NCBI GenBank assembly: GCA_001800095.1
Contig: MGUT01000012.1
Location: 34,840 to 41,749, forward strand
Source of the DNA: Elusimicrobia bacterium RIFCSPLOWO2_01_FULL_64_13
GTDB lineage: Bacteria > Elusimicrobiota > Elusimicrobia > 2-02-FULL-39-32
Length of the DNA stretch: 6,910 nt
Reading direction: 5' to 3'
How positions within the stretch are numbered: position 1 is the first letter of the stretch; each line of letters starts with the position of its first letter. Under the pieces are notes generated by a model. It had not been told where the DNA came from. It ran no database searches and saw only the letters and a list, made by a program, of their open reading frames with translations. The translations under genes and the position numbers were made by a program. This document shows, in pieces, positions 5,068 to 6,910 of the stretch.

Positions 5068-6910
5068 GACCCCCGCGCTGATCTTGAGCTGTTCGACCCA
5101 CCGGCGCATTTCCTCGTCCTCCGGCGTCAGGGCCAGGAGAGCGTCGTAGCACCGGAGCGCTTCCGGGATCATGCCCAGGCCGTAATAGGAATGTCCGAGG
5201 AGCTGCAGGGCCTCGGCGTGCGACGGGTCCTGTTCCACCGCATACTGGAAATAGGGGATCGCCTCTTCGAACTTGGACTCGGAGTAAAGCTGGGAGCCGT
5301 AGGCCAGGTAATCCGACGCTCCCGCGGCGGCCGCCCCGCCTCCCGTCCGGGCCTCGGCGAACGGCGCGTCCGCCGCCGGCGCGCCCCGGCGGCCGAGGGC
5401 GAGGTCGTCTTCTGGCATGCTGGGGGTGAGGGGGGAAGTGGCGTCCTCGGAGTCGAAGATGGAGATCTTCTTCTTGTCGCGGACGTGGATCCGGCCGTCC
5501 TCTTCCATCTTGCGGACGGTGTTGAGGATGTTCTGCTTTTCCTGTTCCACCTGCTCGTCGGTGATGGCGCGGCCGTATTCCATCTCTTCCTTCAGCAGGG
5601 CCGCTCCGCCCTGGGACATATTGGAGAGGAACTTGTTCAGCATCTCCGGGCTCGCTTTTTTGAGGGCGTGGGCCAGCTGGTCGGTCTTGAGCTCCCGGAT
5701 GACGAGCTGGACGGCCGGATCGGGGAAGGCGAGGACGTCGTCGAAGAGGAGAAGGCTGGAGCGCACCGTCTCATAAAGCTGGGGCCGGTGGTTCTGGAGG
5801 TACTCGAGGATGTTGTCGCGGATCTTGTAATCGACCTCGTCGAGGATGCGGATGAGGTTGTCGACCCCGCCCACCAGGAAGTCGATCTTGGCGCGGATGT
5901 TATCGTCCACGACGCGCACCTGCTCCTCCGTCGCCTGCCGGAGGGACCCCGTTTCCGACGCCACCTTGGTCTGGATCTCGGGCGGGAGCTCCGCGTAGAT
6001 CTGGCGCACGAGCTCCGGCTTCAGGTACGAGAGGACCAGGGCGATGACCTGGGGCGGCTCCTTGCGGAAGACCCCCAGGAGCCTTTTGAGGTTATCCTCG
6101 TTGATGTATTCGAATGGAACGTATTTCTTGACCATGGCCTCATCACCTTCCTTGCGGCCTTCGGCCGATCCGGCGCCTGCGGCGATTTCCTCGGGGGTCA
6201 GGCCTTCCTTGCCCATGGATTCGTCTTCCGTGGTCGACTCCATCTTCACTTCGATGCCGCCCTTTTCCTTCATGGCGCGGATGTAGTTCTGGAAGAAATT
6301 GGTCAGGGGGATGAAAAGCCAGAGCAGGAGGAGCAGGAACAAAAAGAGGAGCGCCGCGTAGAGGAAGTTCTTGGGGTCCCGGACGAGGTCCTCCCAGAAG
6401 GTCGAGAAGGAGGAGAAGAACTGTCCCGGAATGAACTTGAGCTCGTTGTCGTTGAGCTGGGTGATGGAAACGACGGCTTTGCGCGCCTCCGGTTCCTTGT
6501 GCTGGAGCTTCTGGTTGTAGAAGACGATGACCTCGCGGTTGGAGACCTTGATCTTGAAGGACACCTGGGTCTGGGCCTTCTCCCGCTCGGCCTGCTGTTT
6601 CTCCTCCTTGCCCGGGTCTTTTTCCTTGGCCACGTTCTTGGGCTCCGGCACTCCCGGGAGGATGAAATTCGTTTCGCCCAGGGGGGTGTCCTGCTTGGTC
6701 CGGGTCTGCTGGCCGGCGCCTTTCTGGGACTGCACCATCTTGAGGAGGTTCAAGGTGACGTTGGCCTTGACCTCGGACTGGTTCGGGCCGAAGACCTTGT
6801 CGAGGATATTCTGGATGCGCTGCTCGAGGTCCTTTTCCAGCATGCGCTGGTTCTCGATGAGCTCCGCGTCCGACGGCGGGGAGGATTCGGCCGCGAGGCT
6901 CGCCGCGGAC
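5065..6910 (-). CDS. FliF(C-terminal)-FliG(M+C) fusion protein with C-terminal TPR pair, 5' end outside window
   Basis: Residues are numbered from the in-frame Met at 6843, which is probably not the real start: the frame stays open for 22 more codons to the edge, no Shine-Dalgarno precedes that Met, and the extra residues (ending ELIENQR) continue the FliF pattern. Residues up to about 150 resemble the FliF C-terminal periplasmic domain (LEQRIQNILDKVFGPNQ, then a variable loop with GVPEP). Residues 160-181 are a strongly hydrophobic membrane helix matching FliF's second one. An acidic linker (184-242) follows. Residues 243-310 match FliG-M, with EPPQ at 262-265 for EHPQ. The VGGV linker starts at 324, and FliG-C runs to about 455. 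After an Ala/Gly/Pro-rich linker, two TPRs fill 511-578. FliG's N-domain, which normally grips FliF, is missing. In flagella FliF forms the inner-membrane MS ring and FliG the torque-bearing rotor face; this protein probably forms a ring combining both. Whether it rotates is unknown. Confidence 0.9.
   Translation of the reverse strand, partial: SAASLAAESSPPSDAELIENQRMLEKDLEQRIQNILDKVFGPNQSEVKANVTLNLLKMVQSQKGAGQQTRTKQDTPLGETNFILPGVPEPKNVAKEKDPGKEEKQQAEREKAQTQVSFKIKVSNREVIVFYNQKLQHKEPEARKAVVSITQLNDNELKFIPGQFFSSFSTFWEDLVRDPKNFLYAALLFLFLLLLLWLFIPLTNFFQNYIRAMKEKGGIEVKMESTTEDESMGKEGLTPEEIAAGAGSAEGRKEGDEAMVKKYVPFEYINEDNLKRLLGVFRKEPPQVIALVLSYLKPELVRQIYAELPPEIQTKVASETGSLRQATEEQVRVVDDNIRAKIDFLVGGVDNLIRILDEVDYKIRDNILEYLQNHRPQLYETVRSSLLLFDDVLAFPDPAVQLVIRELKTDQLAHALKKASPEMLNKFLSNMSQGGAALLKEEMEYGRAITDEQVEQEKQNILNTVRKMEEDGRIHVRDKKKISIFDSEDATSPLTPSMPEDDLALGRRGAPAADAPFAEARTGGGAAAAGASDYLAYGSQLYSESKFEEAIPYFQYAVEQDPSHAEALQLLGHSYYGLGMIPEALRCYDALLALTPEDEEMRRWVEQLKISAGV
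5479..6117 (-). other. FliG middle and C-terminal domains inside the fusion
   Basis: From residue 243 the order of landmarks follows E. coli and Thermotoga FliG without large gaps: FEYINEDNLKRLL matches the LNFMEPQSAADLI region, EPPQVIALVLSYLKPE matches EHPQIIATILVHLKRA, VGGVDNLIRILDEVD matches VGGV-TAAEI---LD, LLLFDDV matches MFxFE-hV, ALKKA matches ALKGA, and NMSQ---ALLKEE matches NMS-RAA-hLRDD. The ~100-residue FliG N-domain before this is absent. The assignment rests on remembered family sequences, not on a database search. Confidence 0.88.
6301..6366 (-). other. Transmembrane helix between FliF-like and FliG-like parts
   Basis: Residues 160-181 (numbered from the Met at 6843) are Leu/Phe-dominated with one Trp and a late Pro, long enough to cross the membrane once. 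A charged stretch (WEDLVRDPKN) precedes it, and a mixed segment with Arg and Lys (IRAMKEK) follows. This is the position of the second FliF membrane helix and places the FliG domains and the TPRs in the cytoplasm. Confidence 0.9.

Noticed and set aside
5417..5776. Plus-strand frames opposite the fusion gene (also 6044-6286)
   Set aside because: They are antisense to the well-matched FliG domains, with no domain or ribosome site of their own.

Overview
The window is GC-rich bacterial DNA in which essentially every base is coding and all genes lie on the minus strand. In the direction of transcription (right to left) there are three: (1) a membrane protein joining a FliF C-terminal region to FliG middle and C-terminal domains and ending in two TPR repeats (5065 to the right edge, 5' end missing); (2) a 1611-residue coiled-coil rod protein, also ending in two TPR repeats (229-5064); (3) the first ~65 codons of a very proline-rich protein running off the left edge (1-197). 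The first two genes abut (TAG directly followed by GTG). The second and third are 31 bases apart, with a good Shine-Dalgarno sequence in the gap. This looks like one operon. No RNA gene, mobile element, CRISPR array, promoter or terminator is visible.

The main content is an unusual flagellar-motor-like module. In flagella, the MS-ring protein FliF and the rotor/switch protein FliG are normally separate, held together by the FliF tail binding the FliG N-domain. Here a FliF-like C-terminal domain and its last membrane helix run through a ~60-residue linker into FliG-M and FliG-C. The FliG N-domain is absent, so the two parts are joined covalently. Several FliG hallmark residues have changed: the EHPQ motif is EPPQ, MFxF is LLLF, and two of the charged torque residues are lost. 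This suggests a diverged rotor-like or ring-like assembly rather than an ordinary flagellum.

The downstream rod protein has a hidden regularity. Aligned by hand, it has a 61-residue coiled-coil repeat that keeps exact phase over 20 consecutive units (residues 93 to ~1312), makes one 4-residue-shorter step, and continues for two to three more units. The core spacing fits four heptads plus three hendecads per unit (61 residues in 17 turns). A fully extended helix of this length would be roughly 200 nm. Both proteins end in TPR pairs, which suggests docking to common or related partners.

The organism cannot be fixed from this window. A FliF-type ring domain suggests a bacterium with a flagellar or secretion-related basal structure. 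The GC-rich composition and the fusion suggest an uncultured lineage (for example Elusimicrobiota- or Omnitrophota-like), but that is a guess.
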